Assembly: GCF_000321225.1 (NCBI RefSeq)
Contig: NW_004450276.1
Coordinates: forward strand, 4,455,025 to 4,519,024
DNA from: Odobenus rosmarus divergens
Lineage: Eukaryota; Chordata; Mammalia; Carnivora; Odobenidae
Direction of reading: 5' to 3'
Length of the DNA: 64,000 nucleotides
Shown one piece after another: positions 36,700-49,490 of the stretch. Below the pieces are notes generated by a model. The model was not told the origin of the DNA. It saw nothing but the letters and a program-made list of their open reading frames with translations, and did not search any database. The stretch's first letter is position 1. Each line of letters starts with the position of its first letter. A program made the translations under genes and the position numbers.

Positions 36700-38715
36700 G
36701 CAGCATAAATTTTTTTACCTTTCAAAATATCCAGATAAAAACAGAACAAACTGGATATCAAAACCAAAAACCTGAGGACAACATTTACAACAGATAATAA
36801 CAAACCACCAATATCCACAGATCTGAATGTTAGTCAGTATCTATGTGAGAGAAAGCAAAAGGCGAGAAAACAAGCTGCCCAGCATGCCTGGAAACATAGC
36901 CCTTAGGCATTGACTGGAAAATACAGCAGGTGAATGTAAGGACAGTAGCAGAAAACAGGAAGGGCATGGGCCAACTCCAGATGCAGGTAAGTGCAAGGGA
37001 CGTGTGTAAGAGTTTCTGAAGGGGCTAGAGTGGTAGAGTCCAAGGAACTCTCAACACTGACTTGCCAGGGTCATCTTCCATGATCGTCACACTAGGAGAA
37101 AATTCTGGGAGTGTAATCAAAATGGAGTAGGAGAGGGACAACAGAAACTTTTAAAAAAATAAAGAGGTTCATATCAAAGTTGGAGGAGGAAATGGTCAGG
37201 AAATTTCAGAAAGCAAACCATCATATGTTTTTAACACCACTAAAGAGAAACAGAAGAGGGAACTCTAAAACTGTCAATGTTACTTGAACTGACCCTCTTT
37301 CTAAAAGTGTAGGGAAACTAAGTTAACATAAAAATGAGCAAAATCAAATTTTTGAGGTAGCAGTCCAATGCAAAGTTACTATAATTTAAAGAGAAAAAAG
37401 AGCAGAATAATATTCCTACAGACAATGAAGGCACATGCTTTAGAAATTTAATAAAAATTCTAAAGTACTATTTCAAAACTAGGTAGAAAGCATTAAGAAA
37501 ATGATGCAAAACAGAAAAGAACAGCCCAAATTGGTATTAAAGAAACTTAGAAAAACCATGGTGAACATCAAAAAATCATTTTGGAAATGAGGGGAAAACA
37601 CTAGATAACAAGAAGAGGAAACAAACACAATTCTTAATGACTTAGGAGAAATAAAAGGTTAAAAGGGAGAAATCTTTTTTAGTTGAAAAGAATTAAAGAA
37701 GGAGATAAAAAGAATCTGAGAGTGTCAATGGAGACAAAAAGTCTGTAAAACATTGAAAAGTGTTTCTTTGGGGTCTTAGAAGTTGCAGTCCAGGAGACAG
37801 AATTGACCTAAATCAAAAGTGTGCTCTGGATTGAATTGCAGACAATGCAGGCTTATAACAACAAAAACTGCAAGGTTACGTAACTTGTTTTGAAAGAATT
37901 ATGATTGGTGCTGGCAGAGTTTAAACTGATTATCTAATACATGATTGGCTATTTAGCTAACAAGTGTTACATTATCTCTATTTCAGTCCAAAGTAGAAGG
38001 ATCTGTTCCAAGAGGTGGTCAATTTGCAATTGACAGAAGTCAAAAGTTCATGATGTTCCAGGAATTGAAAACAGGAGGTGTGATAGGCCCTACTTCCTCA
38101 ATGTCTTTTCAACTCTATGAGTGACTCTCTTATCAATGCTTGCTTCATTTTGGATCTTTTTTCACAAGAGGTAATAACAAATGTTGAAGATTTGCAAAGA
38201 AGATCCAACATGTGGATAATAGGAATCCCTAAGGAAGAAAACCAAAGCAATCAGTCAATCAATACCACAAGCTATAATTTTTTACAAATTTCTTGAATCT
38301 TAAAAAAATCTAAGTGTTGAAAGAACTCACTAGGTACCCAAGATTACTGACCAAAACCAACCACTATTAAGATTTATTCTAGTAAAATCAGTGAATGTTT
38401 CTTAAAAAAGAAAGAAAATCCTTTGTGCCCTTAGACAAATGGAACACCTGATTTATAAAGGAATATTAATTAGATTATCATCAACTTTTTGTGCCAGAGG
38501 AAAATAGGATAAAAATACTAAAGCAAAGGCTGTGTAGACCAAGGCTTTATATTCAATAAAACCAACCTTCAAGTATAAAGGGCACCATAAACTATTACCA
38601 ACATACAAGAACTCTGGCAATATTGTTTTCATGAGCCTTTCCTGAGGAAAAGAGAACTTTAGATAAACAAAATGACAACAGAGATATCAAACAAGAGCTG
38701 GTAAACTCAATTCAG
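36700..38715 (+). mobile_element. Probable degraded old LINE (L1M/HAL1-like)
   Basis: A-rich + strand sequence with phrases such as 'tcaagtataaagggcaccat', 'acatacaagaactctggcaa' and 'tttcatgagcctttcctgag' that resemble old L1-derived consensus text near 38570-38700. The left two thirds are only similar in base composition, so the extent is uncertain. Confidence 0.4.
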
Positions 38716-38759
38716 CCTCCTGGCGCCACTCAGAACACATCTATAGACTTCCCCCATAT

Positions 38760-38862
38760 GACTGCCCATCTCAGGGCTCAATCTCATGACCCTGAGATTA
38801 TGACCTGAGCTGAAATCAAGAGTTGAGGATGCTTAACTGACTGAGCCACTCAGGCACCCTTG
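38760..38862 (-). mobile_element. Can-SINE fragment, minus strand
   Basis: Only the head-proximal half remains: 'ctcatgaccctgagattatg', then 'ctgagccactcaggcaccc' at the right. The CT-rich and A-rich tail are missing on the left. Confidence 0.85.
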
Positions 38863-39890
38863 TATATTTCAATTTTTCAAATGAAATGATTTCTGGTATT
38901 TCAGTGGAATATTTAAGTAACCAGAGATTGAGATTTAAAGTTCTTTTCTATTAACTCTGGTTAATAGGTAGAACTGACTGATCAGTTCTTTCAGGAGACT
39001 GACTTTAAGACAAAATCAGACTTTTCTCATTGTATTGTTTTATTTTACTTCTTGGTGAACTTTAATAACAATGTGGGAGCTCCAGGGGACAACATAACTG
39101 TCTTATTTATTGTTTTTGTCCCCAAAGAGAAGCACAATGCTTAGTAAATATTTTCTGAATAAATAGTCTCATCTAAAGTAATCCAAGTGGAACTTCAATA
39201 AACAGAATCATGAAATGATAGAAAGTTGAAGGTAGAAGGAAACTAAAGGAAAAATCAAATGCACAAAAGTCAAGGTCACAACTATTTGCATCATACGTCT
39301 CACCTAAAGAGAAATTTCCATTTTCCAGGAAAACACATTTCTAGGCTTTGAAAATATGAACGGATCTTTAAACCACAACTTTGATGTTATAAGATTTGAC
39401 AAATTCAGATATTTTTAATGCAAATCTTATTGGGATATTTTATTTGAGTCCTTCACAGTATGTTTTAAATGCATAAAATAACATTGTTGATAAAAAAAAT
39501 ATTGCCCTTTTTAAAAGTTATTGGCACAGATTTACCAGGGGTTAAGGCAGACTGGAAGCCATAGGCTCATACTAAGTAGAGAACCCGTGTTAGTCCACTT
39601 TCTCATTCTATACATGAGGACATGGATTACAAGAGATGGGAAGTGATTTCCTTAAGGCCTTGGCATTTATGGTAATGGAACCAGGAACCAGTAAGGTGAA
39701 GTAGCAAGAGTACAGTACAAAGGGAGCAAACCTTGTATAAGTTCCAGCTTTTAACTTAGCAGCTTTGTGAATTTTGGTCAACTCCTCAACCCCTCAACCC
39801 CTAACCCAACCCGGAATTGAAACCATATTTGGTCACTCCCAGACATCTTTCGTCAGCATTGTGTTACAAGCACTATTTTTAAAAATAGTC
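38863..39890. other. Unassigned intron
   Basis: No recognised repeat or exon-like structure. Confidence 0.5.
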
Positions 39891-39898
39891 AATAGTCA

Positions 39899-39953
39899 CT
39901 GTACATTAATTATACTGGAATTTTAAAAATAAAAAAGGAAAGGAAAAAAATTT
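39899..39953 (+). mobile_element. Possible tail-only L1 insertion
   Basis: 'gtacattaattatactggaa' plus an A-rich tail resembles the last 25 bases of a carnivore L1, between two copies of 'aatagtca' (39891 and 39954). The TSD is short and partly low complexity. Confidence 0.4.
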
Positions 39954-39961
39954 AATAGTCA

Positions 39962-41814
39962 TTTGTTTCAACCTGTATAAATACCATTTATTTCCGACCC
40001 CTACTTTCTTGTATTTATTGGAGGGGTTCATTTATTTCTCATACCTGCCCTCCTTTCTTAGGCAAATGTTGGTGAGTTACCCAAATAAGAGGAAGGGAAA
40101 GAGAACAAGTGTCCTAAATAATTCACAAACCATGTTATCAACCCTTGGATATAATATCATCAATTGTGCAATAAAAATTCATTTCGATAGGTTCTAATTC
40201 ATATATCTCAGATATCTTTCTTTTTTTATTTTTTTTATTTTTAAAATACTGTAAAGATTGAGTTACTTCCAAGACAATAACCTGATTCATGTAATATCAT
40301 TAGAATGGTTCCCAGTGTTTACACAGGTTGAATGTCTTACTCTCTCAACCACGTTTTTGTGGAATTACTTGAATCTTTGTAAAGGACAGTAATGAACATT
40401 GCTGGAGGCCCTGAGTAAAGGATTAAATACCGATAGTCAGTTATAACATTGTTTGTTAACATCATTTTAAAGGCATCTGTAATACCTTTATAATTCATCT
40501 TCTACAGCACACTTCCTTAGCTTTTTCCTGCCATACTAATGCTTTATTGTTCCCCTTCTCGGGATCGTAAGTATTTTTTAACTTTAATTTCTGAATTTGT
40601 TTGACAAGAGATAGTATGCATCCAAAATTCCAAAATGAATAGGTCAAGCTTCTCAAATTTAAAAAAGATACCTCATTATGGATATCCATTTTCCAGTGTA
40701 TACCTTGAGTAGGTAAAAAGTGTGCTATCTACGTTTTAAGTTTTTTTCTAAAACTTGTAATTTCGTTTAAATTTAAACATACACAAATTAGGCACATGTC
40801 ATGAAATACCAGCCAAATATTATGGTTCTATGTTGGCCCTGGTTTGATTGATAAGCATTACTCTAAATCATCAAATAAATAGCAACCACTCCTGGTTTTG
40901 ATGGTCTAAATCATTCTATTGGGTTGTTGCCTAATCGTGTGATTAAACATAGATTAAAGCACACACCACTTTAGGGCAGAAAATAGCTATTTACCATTCC
41001 TAAAGTCATGGTTAATTAGAACTTAATTTACTAGCTTTCCTTTGACTTCACTCAGAAACACAGTGGTGCTCCAGATACAAGTAACTTTATGAGAACAACC
41101 TCTTGAGGAACACTGCCAGGCTTATTGTTGTACAGAACAGCACTAACTCACATTCCACTTTTATTAGAACATTTATGACCAAAGCAGCACTATCTTGTCT
41201 TTTAACCAAGTTACTGTGTAGCAGTAAACTGGCCCATTTTCACACTCACTGCAACTTCCTTTCTCAGAGTAAAGTGCCTAACTAATAGCAGATTATTACT
41301 CTATTTTAGTAGAAAACAACCACTTGTAGCAATGTGGTTCAAAAAAATCAAGAGATACTATCAAATGCAGTATCAACATGATATTATAAACTAAGACTAA
41401 TGCTAAGGAAGACTGAAACCTTCTCTGCTTGTAGCATGGAAAATCAATCAAAACTAAAACTCCTACTTGTGCAGTGCAATCTAGTAGATGCTCTTAATAT
41501 CACAGAGGGGTATAACTAGGGTAATATCCATCCCAGTCTGCTTTGGACTGTCCCAGTTTATGTCTATTGTCTGATATAATTGTTAATAGTAATCCATTCA
41601 CTCTCAAAAGTGTCCTAATTTGGACAGTAAACCCATCATATGGTCATCCTGTGTATGCTCATATTCCCTGCTTATTATATGTATAGAGATAGAGAACTTA
41701 AAAACTTTAAAGGCCAAATAGCCACATATGAATTCAATAATAATAAAAGGAACAGCAAAGGTATGCTCAATGCTGAATAAAGGGTGCAACCAAGTACTAT
41801 AAAATCCAAAGGAA
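39962..41814. other. Unassigned intron
   Basis: About 1.9 kb without recognised repeats. Several short open frames, none convincing. Confidence 0.5.
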
Positions 41815-42139
41815 AGAGAGGGACGAATCAGGGATTAATCATGGATGAATTTATCAAAGAGGTGGAATTAGAGCAGAGTGCTGAAAGAAAAAGCTATGCT
41901 GGGCCTAAGCATATAGAAGGGGGTAGGTATGTTATGATTTTTTATCAGCATTAAATCAAGAAAGGGCAAGAAGAATGAACTCACTTGACTCTATATTGAT
42001 ATCTATGGATTGGAATGGGAATGGCTTTAATGGCTTTAATGTAGATGCAGGTTAGATGTGACAGGCTTTAAAGAACTATGTAATCTGGACTTCATTCTAC
42101 AAGCAATGGGAATCCGTGACATGACAAAGAAGTAAAAGT

Positions 42140-42341
42140 TGGGGACCCCTGGGTGGCTCAGTCAGTTAGGTGTCTGACTCTTGATTTTGGCTCAGGTCAT
42201 GATCTCAGTATCATGAGATCAAGCCCCGCATCAGGCTACGTGCTGGGCATTGAGCCTGATGAAGATTCTCTTTCTCCCTCTGCCCCTCCCCACACACTCT
42301 CTCTTTCTCTCATTCTCTCTCTCTCTAAAAAAAAAAAAAAG
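42140..42341 (+). mobile_element. Can-SINE, plus strand
   Basis: Head 'ggggacccctgggtggctca', long CT tract and A run. The perfect TSD 'aagaagtaaaagt' flanks it (42127-42139, 42342-42354). Confidence 0.96.
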
Positions 42342-42514
42342 AAGAAGTAAAAGTGGAAAATGGAGTTGGATAAAGCTAGAAGAATAGAAGAGCCCTCAGG
42401 AGAGTTCAAGGTTGTGTCAGCAGTCCATGTGCAGGTGATAGCTGGGAACGGAATTAGGGTACTGGTGGGCAGGATGGAATGAGGCCAACTCAAGAGCCAC
42501 ATGGAGGAAGAAGA

Positions 42515-42740
42515 TAGAATTTAGCAATTTTCATTTGCATAAAGCTTTTTGTCAGAAAGTGTTTTCAAGCAATGATCTTTGAGTCTCCCTACTTCCCAAT
42601 GAGGTCCGCAAATGGGAGGCATTGTCATATCCCTATTACACAGATAAGGTAACCGAGATTCCAAGAAATTAAATAATTGCCAAAACTCCTACAGCTGATT
42701 AGTGGTGAAGGTGGGGAGGGTATCCTGATTCTTTGCATTG
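42515..42740 (-). mobile_element. MIR SINE, minus strand
   Basis: 'ttttcaagcaatgatctttg', 'ccctattacacagataaggt' and 'cctacagctgattagtggtg' follow the reverse MIR order. Confidence 0.7.
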
Positions 42741-44314
42741 AATGTGGGATGAAGAAGAAAGGATTATGGTTAACCCCGAAGTACAAAATCTGAGCAACTG
42801 GGAAATTACATTTTTTAGCGACAGAATTAGAAATGTCAGAGATAAAATTAGTTTAGGAAGGAAAATGAGGGGATGAACTTGAAGCATGTTTGCTTTGAGC
42901 TGATGGTCAAATCATAGTTGGCCCTCTCGGAAAAAGCAACTGAAGAAAAGGAATGGATTGAGATTAAGCAGTCAGGTGAGAAAGAAATGGCAGTTACTAT
43001 AGTAGAAATTGAAACCCAAGAGAATAAAGAAGAATGCCGTGGGGAATAGAGAGATTACGGCATTCCTGGCTAAACCTTAGGACATGTTAACAGTGTTTAT
43101 AAACCAGGAAAGGAGACAAGTTTAAGAGGGGGAAAAAGTACACAAGACACAAGAGAATGTGCAATCATGGAAAGCCCACAAAAGGAAGAGAGTCAAAAAT
43201 GAAAGGGAGGCAGCAGTTTAAAGTGCTCTAGAGAAGTCACAGAATAAGGGGGGAGAAAAAGGTACTAACTTGGCAATCAGGTCATTTGTAACATGAGACA
43301 ATGCAGATCCAGGGAAGAGACCAGACCCAGACTGAAGGATGTGAAATACGGTTTTGTAATGTGAAGGCAGTAGATCCAGTCATTCAAGAGAGTATAGTAC
43401 TGAGGTTACAAAGAAACATCAAATAAAGGCCTTTTTGATGTGAAGTGTAGGCATAAGGCAAAGAAACAATGAAAGGAGTGTTTTAAGGTGCTGGACGAGG
43501 AGGGAGGAATGAAGTAACTTCATAGCCCAGACAGACTTGAGTGGGAGAGGCAATTATACAGCAGAGGCATCTTTTTATTTCAGATAAGAAGGAAGGATGG
43601 GTAGCTATAAAGGCATTAATGAAGAGAAAGGGGAAAAGATTAGCATCTTCCTAAAGGCTTAGCTTAGCCTTCTCAAGGAAAATGGGTGATGATATCCAAG
43701 ACTGATGGAGGGTAGCATGGGGTTGGCTGGAGTTTGAATATATCATAAGGATTTAACAAGAAGAGAGGTAAATCACTGACTTCCCAAATGAAAGCATGTG
43801 ATTCTTTGCAGCTGGGTTAATCTGAATGTGTGACTTTCTTCTGTAGTAGCTGGGACAGCTTAGGGTCTGGAATAGGAAAATACAGAAGATGAGAATTTCT
43901 GATGAAGATGGCAGAACTTACCCAGGATTGATCGTCAGAGGAGGGAACAGACAGGGAGGTAACTGACAGGCCACCATCGAATTCAGACTATCAGAAGTTG
44001 GGTCTAGCCTGGGTGACACTAATGGAAAGCAGAGACCCACAATCTGAAGGACTGAGAGGCCAGGCTATGGAGGTGACTGTTTCGAGATGAGTAAATGAGC
44101 AATATAGAAGACATAGAAGTGGGTACTTTCAAAATGATCCAGAAGGCCCCCTGACGAAGAGAATGTTGAAGTCATTAAAGTTGCCAGAGGGGATAAAGTA
44201 GAGGGGAAAAAACAAAGCACACAAGCCAGTGGCTGAGGTTTTCCAAAGAACTGGAATGAGTCCTGTGAGTAGCATCAAGTCTACAACCACAGGGAGTTTT
44301 ATTCTGCTCTGTCT

Positions 44315-44317
<3 letters not shown>

Positions 44318-44345
<28 letters not shown>

Positions 44346-44528
44346 AGGAGAGAGAATGTGCTTGTGTGCACAAGCTTGACCTGGGATGGGGAGGGAGAGA
44401 GAGAATCTTAAGCAGGCTCCACACCCAGCAAGAAGCACAACACAGGGCTTGATCCTACAACTGTGAGATCATGACCTGAGCCAAAACCAAGAGTTGGACA
44501 CAACCCACTGAGCTACCCAGGTGCCCCA
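44318..44528 (-). mobile_element. Can-SINE, minus strand
   Basis: T run of about 27, body, then 'gagctacccaggtgcccc'. The imperfect TSD 'ctgctctgtctctct' (44303) and 'ctgctctctgtcttt' (44529) flanks it. Confidence 0.94.
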
Positions 44529-44543
44529 CTGCTCTCTGTCTTT

Positions 44544-45478
44544 ATATTCAGTGTGCCCACAAAAGCATCTATGATTATTCAAATTCAAATGAAGGCCTCT
44601 TTCCTCAAAATTCATGGAATTCATTGTCAAATACTTGTAGCACATACTTGATTTCAAACCTATTGCCTGTGAATTTTTATCCTGTACTAATTGGTTAGCT
44701 CCTAGTCAAGCTTTTCTATGCAAATATCTTATTTTTCTTAAATATGCTATGTGTCTTGAGTTCAGTGCTGTGTTTTACATATAAGTGCTTAAAAAGTAAT
44801 TTTATGGGCTGACTGAATGCATTTATACCCACATGAATTAACAAATAGTAACTATCACCCATCATTCTCATTTGGGGCAACAAAATAGCCAATAATGAGC
44901 TGAAGTCAAGAAAGAAAGAAAGTCAAGAAGAAAGCTTGTCACCCAAGAATCTGGATAATTGTCCCCCTTGTGGGGCATAAACTATAGAATAAGATCTGTG
45001 CCAGTCAACACAAATACTTACTGTGAGTCTCCTTGTGCACAAGGGAAGGGCATTGAGAGCAACCTGCCTCAGGTGCAGGTAATATGGGGGTACATTGTCT
45101 ATAGAGAATGGTATACTTATAATAAATCTGTCTAAAATAATGTCAGCGTTTTATTATCTCTATGTGCCTGAAATTCTAAATTATGTCCAAAACTTGCTAA
45201 TCTAAGCTCTAACAAGTTGATTCAGTCACTGTTGAGTTTTGCTAACATAAATTATATGTATACTTCCAATTAGTGCAGTTGTATTACTTGTCCTTTAGTA
45301 AACATTGTCCTCCAGAGGAAAGTTAATTCAAGAACTCCCAGTTACACACTTGGCCCCTGACCACAGACTCAGCTGCATGCATTCATTTAGGGAATAAATT
45401 CCTAAGAATCTGGAGTCCTTTGCACTTGTTCAGGTGCAGTGGGTCTGCAGCCCATATAGTACTACATATATCTGTGTT
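44544..45478. other. Unassigned intron
   Basis: No recognised repeat or exon-like structure. Confidence 0.5.
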
Positions 45479-45493
45479 AAAACAGTAGATTCT

Positions 45494-45545
45494 CATTCAA
45501 ATAAAAACTTTAAAAAAGAAAAAAAAATAAAAACACACAAAAGGA
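45494..45545 (+). mobile_element. Tail-only retroinsertion (Can-SINE-like tail)
   Basis: Only 'cattcaaataaaaacttt' plus an A-rich stretch lies between a 15-base TSD, 'aaaacagtagattct' (45479-45493) and 'aaaatagtagattct' (45546-45560). The kept sequence looks like the end of a Can-SINE tail; head and body are missing. Confidence 0.7.
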
Positions 45546-45712
45546 TAAAATAGTAGATTCTAAGTAAAGAACGATAGTGTCATGGTTGTGAAGATGATGA
45601 AACAACTTGAGTTACTTCAATTCTGTCATTGCAACGTACAAATCAGTCTCTGAACATTGTGGAGCTGACTCATTTAGCAGGATTTCTTCATGTGTCTTTT
45701 TTGAAAAAAAAA

Positions 45713-46185
45713 ATAGCCAAATTATGGAAAGGGCCTAAATGTCCACAATGGAGTATTACTCAGCCATCAAAAAGAATGAAATCTTGCCATTTGCAACAGT
45801 ATGGCTGGGGCTAGAGAGTATTATGCTAAGCAAAACAAGTCAGTCAGAGAAAGACACATATCATATGATTTCACTCATATTTGGAATTTAAGAAACAAAA
45901 CAGATGAACATAGGGTAAGGGGTAAAGAAAGAGAGAGGGAGGCAAACCATAAGAAACTTTTAAAGATAAAGAACAAACTGAGGGGTGATGGAGGGAGGTG
46001 GGTGGAGGGATGGGCTAGACAGTAATGGGCATTAAGGAGGGCACTTGTTGGGATGACCACTGGGTGTTGTATATAAGTGATGAATCACTGAATTCTACTA
46101 CTGAAACCAATATTACACTAACTAGTTAGTTATGTTAACTAACTAGAATTTCAATAAAAACTTGAAAAAGAAAAAAAATAATAAA
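45713..46185 (+). mobile_element. L1 3' end, plus strand
   Basis: Starts in ORF2 ('tagccaaattatggaaaggg') and runs through 'gagtattactcagccatcaa', 'tcagagaaagacacatatca' and 'actaactagaatttcaataa' to an A-rich tail. 5'-truncated. No clear TSD. Confidence 0.9.
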
Positions 46186-46225
46186 ATGATAAGATGATAA
46201 TTTTGTAAAAACCATGACTATTTTT

Positions 46226-47277
46226 TTCTTTTTTTATTAATTTTATTTTATTATGTTACTTTAGTCACCATACATTACATCATTAGTTTTTGATGTAGTG
46301 TTCCATGATTCATTGTTTGCATATAACACGCAGTGCTCCATGCAATACATGCCCTCCTTAATACCCATCACCAGGCTAACCCATCCCCCCACCCCCTCCC
46401 CTCTAAAATCCTCAGTTTGTTTCTCAGAGTCCATAGTCTTTCATGGTTCGTCTCTGCCTCCGATTTCCCCCTCTTCATTTTTCCCTTCCTACTATCTTCT
46501 TTTTTTTTTTTTAACATATAGTGTATTATTTGTTTCAGAGGTACAGGTCTGTGATTCATCAGTCTTACACAATTCACAGCACTCACCATAGCACATACCC
46601 TCCCCAATGTCCATCACCCAGCCCCCCATCCCTCCCACCCCCCACCACTCCAGTAACCCTCAGTTTGTTTCCTAAGATTAAGAGTCTCTTATGGTTTGTC
46701 TCCCTCTCTGGTTTCATCTTGTTTCATTTTTTCCTCCCTTCCCCTATGATCCTCTGCCTTGTTTCTCAAAGTCCTCATATCAGTGAGATCATATGATACT
46801 TGTATTTCTCTGATTGACTTATTTCACTTAGCATGATACCCTCTATTTCCATCCACGTCATTGCAAATGGCAAGATTTCGGGTTTTTTTGATGGCTGCAT
46901 AATATTCCATTAAATATATATATATATATCACATTTTCTTTATCCATTCATCTGTCAATGGACATCTTGGCTCTTTCCACAGTTTGGCTATTGTGGATAT
47001 TGCTGCTATAAACATTGGGGTGCACGTACCCCTTTGGATCCCTACATTTGTATCTTTGGGGTAAATACCTACTGGTGCAATTGCTGGGTCATAGAGTAGC
47101 TCTATTTTAAAGTTTTTGAGGAACCTCCATACTGTTTTCCAGAGTGGCTGCACCAGCTTGCACTCCCACCAACAGTGTAGGAGGGTTCCCCTTTCTCCAC
47201 ATCCTCGCCAACATTTGTCGTTTCCTGACTTGTTAATTTTAGCCATTCTGACTGGTGTGAGGTGGTATCTCATTAAG
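46226..47277 (-). mobile_element. Young 5'-truncated L1, minus strand
   Basis: The perfect 18-base TSD 'aaaaccatgactattttt' flanks it (46208-46225, 47278-47295). T run, 3' UTR, then the ORF2 C-terminus from the [21 protein letters not shown] region (47285-46929 on the minus strand). It sits tail-to-tail with the L1 at 45713, only about 40 bases away. Confidence 0.96.
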
Positions 47278-47295
47278 AAAACCATGACTATTTTT

Positions 47296-48066
47296 AAATG
47301 AAGTTAATTTATATGCAGTTCAAAAAATACATTAAGTCATTCTATTTTCCTGTTTTTATGGAAATATTTATTTTATCTGTAATGTTTTTCCCTGGCATGA
47401 ATTATATCTATGAAGTTTAAAACAGGAAGATTTTTCACTGTCTGCATTTCTTTTTTGGTCAATATTATTATTAATTTCATTTCATGACTATTACCAAAAT
47501 TAATATTGTCTTCAAGAGGAGGCAGTTGTCACTTAATATTTAAAGAATCCTTTAGCTTTAGGAAAATCACATGAAAAATATGATGATTTTGTTAATCCCA
47601 GTATGTAGCTGTTCTCTACGTGCGTTGAGATCATTTTCATCTTGGACATGTACCAACTCTGATGATATTAACCGATTTTTCAGGATCATCCATAGGACAG
47701 TTCTAAAATGAAGGCAGTATACCCGTGGCAAGGAGCAGTTGTAGGTTGGAGAAGAGGCAACTGCCGGACGATAAACAGCTTCCACAAGAAAAGCAATTAA
47801 AATAAGATGAGTAAAAAATATGTAAAAGAACACCCAGGATTTGCTTCACACAGGAATTATTGCTTGGGATTCTATTTTAACTTTTTGAGGAACCTCCATA
47901 CTGTTTTCTGAAGACAGACCAATCGATCTGAGTTACTCTTTTTAAGGAAAAAGTGACCTACAATTCATGAAGCAAGGAGGCACAGCCACAAATAGAAGTA
48001 GTTTATTTTGATTAGATTGCAAGTTTGACTGGCCAGGGCCCAAAGCCATTGTGTTTTCCTATGGAT
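47296..48066. other. Unassigned intron with a 39-base L1 patch
   Basis: Mostly unique intron. Positions 47868-47906 nearly match a stretch of L1 ORF2 (minus strand, 'gaggaacctccatactgttt') without any neighbouring L1 sequence. Confidence 0.55.
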
Positions 48067-48255
48067 AGGGTTGCCAAAAAAAAAAAAAAGAATACAGGAC
48101 ACTTAGATAAATTTTAATTTCAAATACTAAATGAGTAATTTTTTTAATATATGTATGTCTGATGAAGTATAGTTTTGAGAAATTATTCACTGTTTATCTG
48201 AAATTCAAATTTAACTGGTGTTTTGTGTGTCTATTTGCCAAATCTGGTGACTCAG
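48067..48255. mobile_element. Palindromic non-autonomous DNA transposon remnant
   Basis: 'agggttgcca...acaggacac' at the left and 'gtttatctgaaattcaaatt' to 'aatctggtgac' at the right form an imperfect inverted repeat, as in small mammalian palindromic elements I have seen. An A run of about 14 has grown inside the left arm. Family name not certain. Confidence 0.55.
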
Positions 48256-48570
48256 ATATTTATAACTTGGCATAACTTGTGTTGAAATAATATTCAACAC
48301 AAAATAAATGGAATAGAGAATAATTTGTGTTTAGAAGTAATGAAAAAGGAAAAAAAATCCTTCCCTCTGGACAGTTCAGTTTTATCAAAGCTAAATATGG
48401 AAAGGTTGACCCAGTTGTTTGAACACGTGTTCAGTTCCCACAAAGGTCCACTGGAGACACAGGGAAGGTCAAAAATGAATATTTTTTCTACCACCCACTT
48501 TTAAAGAATGTTCCTGTTTGAAGACATTGTAGAGAATCATTACCCTTCCTATTCAGAGTGTGCTGTGTGA

Positions 48571-49337
48571 TAAAATACCACCTCACAGCAGTCAGAATGG
48601 CTAAAATTAACAAGTCAGGAAATGACAGACGTTGGTGAGGATGCAGAGAAAGGGGAACCCTCCTACACTGTTGGTGGGAATGCAGGCTGGTGCAGCCACT
48701 CTGGAAAACAGTATGGAGGTTCCTCAAGAAGTTAAAATAGAGCTACCCTACGACCCAGCAATTGCACTAGTAGGTATTTACCCCAAAGATACAGATATAG
48801 TGATCCGAAGGGGCATATGCACCCCAATGTTTATAGCAGTAATGTCCACAGTAGCCAAACTATGGAAAGAGCCCAGATGTCCATCGACAGACGAATGGAT
48901 AAAGAAGATGTGGTTCATATATACAATGGAATACTACTCAGCCATCAGAAAGGATGAAAATTGCCACTTGCATCAACATGGATGGAACTGGAGGGTATTA
49001 TGCTGAGTAAAAGAAGTCAATCAGAGAAAGACAAATATCACATGGTTTCACTCATATATGAAATATAAGAAACAGCACAGAGGATCATAGGGGAAGGGAG
49101 GGAAAACTGAATGGAAGTAATCAGAGAGGGAGACAAACCATGAGAGACTCTTAACTCTAGGAAACAAACTGAGGGTTGCTGGAGGAGAGGTGGGGGGGAT
49201 GGGGTAGTTGGGTGATGGGCATTAAGGAGGGCACGTGATGTGATGAGCACTGGGTGTTTTACGTGACTGATGCATTACTGAACGCTACATCTGAAACTAA
49301 TGATGTACTATACGTTGGCTAATTAAATTTTTTTTTA
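48571..49337 (+). mobile_element. 5'-truncated L1, plus strand
   Basis: Runs from ORF2 C-terminus ('taaaataccacctcacagca'; frame 48632-49006, [19 protein letters not shown]) through the 3' UTR to 'ttggctaattaaattt'. The TSD 'agtgtgctgtgtga' (48557) and 'agtgtgcgtgtgga' (49338) has two mismatches. It landed at the edge of a MER5A element. Confidence 0.93.
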
Positions 49338-49344
49338 AGTGTGC

Positions 49345-49490
49345 GTGTGGACCAGCAGCAGCAGCATCACCTAGGACCCTGTTGGAAATGCAGAGTCCCA
49401 GGCCTCCCCAGACCTAATGGATCAGAATCTGCACTTTAATGAGAGCCCTTGTGATTTGTATGCAGAGTTAAGTGTGAGAAGTGCAGATTT
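49345..49490 (-). mobile_element. MER5A (hAT-Charlie DNA transposon), minus strand
   Basis: 'ggaccagcagcagcagcatc', 'ctgttggaaatgcagagtcc' and 'atcagaatctgcactttaat' give the MER5A order in reverse. Confidence 0.8.

Larger units (their letters stand above)
41815..44170. repeat. Ancient mammalian interspersed repeat (unnamed), interrupted by a SINE and a MIR
   Basis: Purine-rich text such as 'aatctggacttcattctaca', 'agcaatgggaatccgtgaca' and 'aatctgagcaactgggaaat' belongs to an old, long, widespread repeat of the same general type as 1975-2560. A Can-SINE (42140) and a MIR (about 42515-42740) lie within it. I cannot name the family reliably. Confidence 0.45.
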
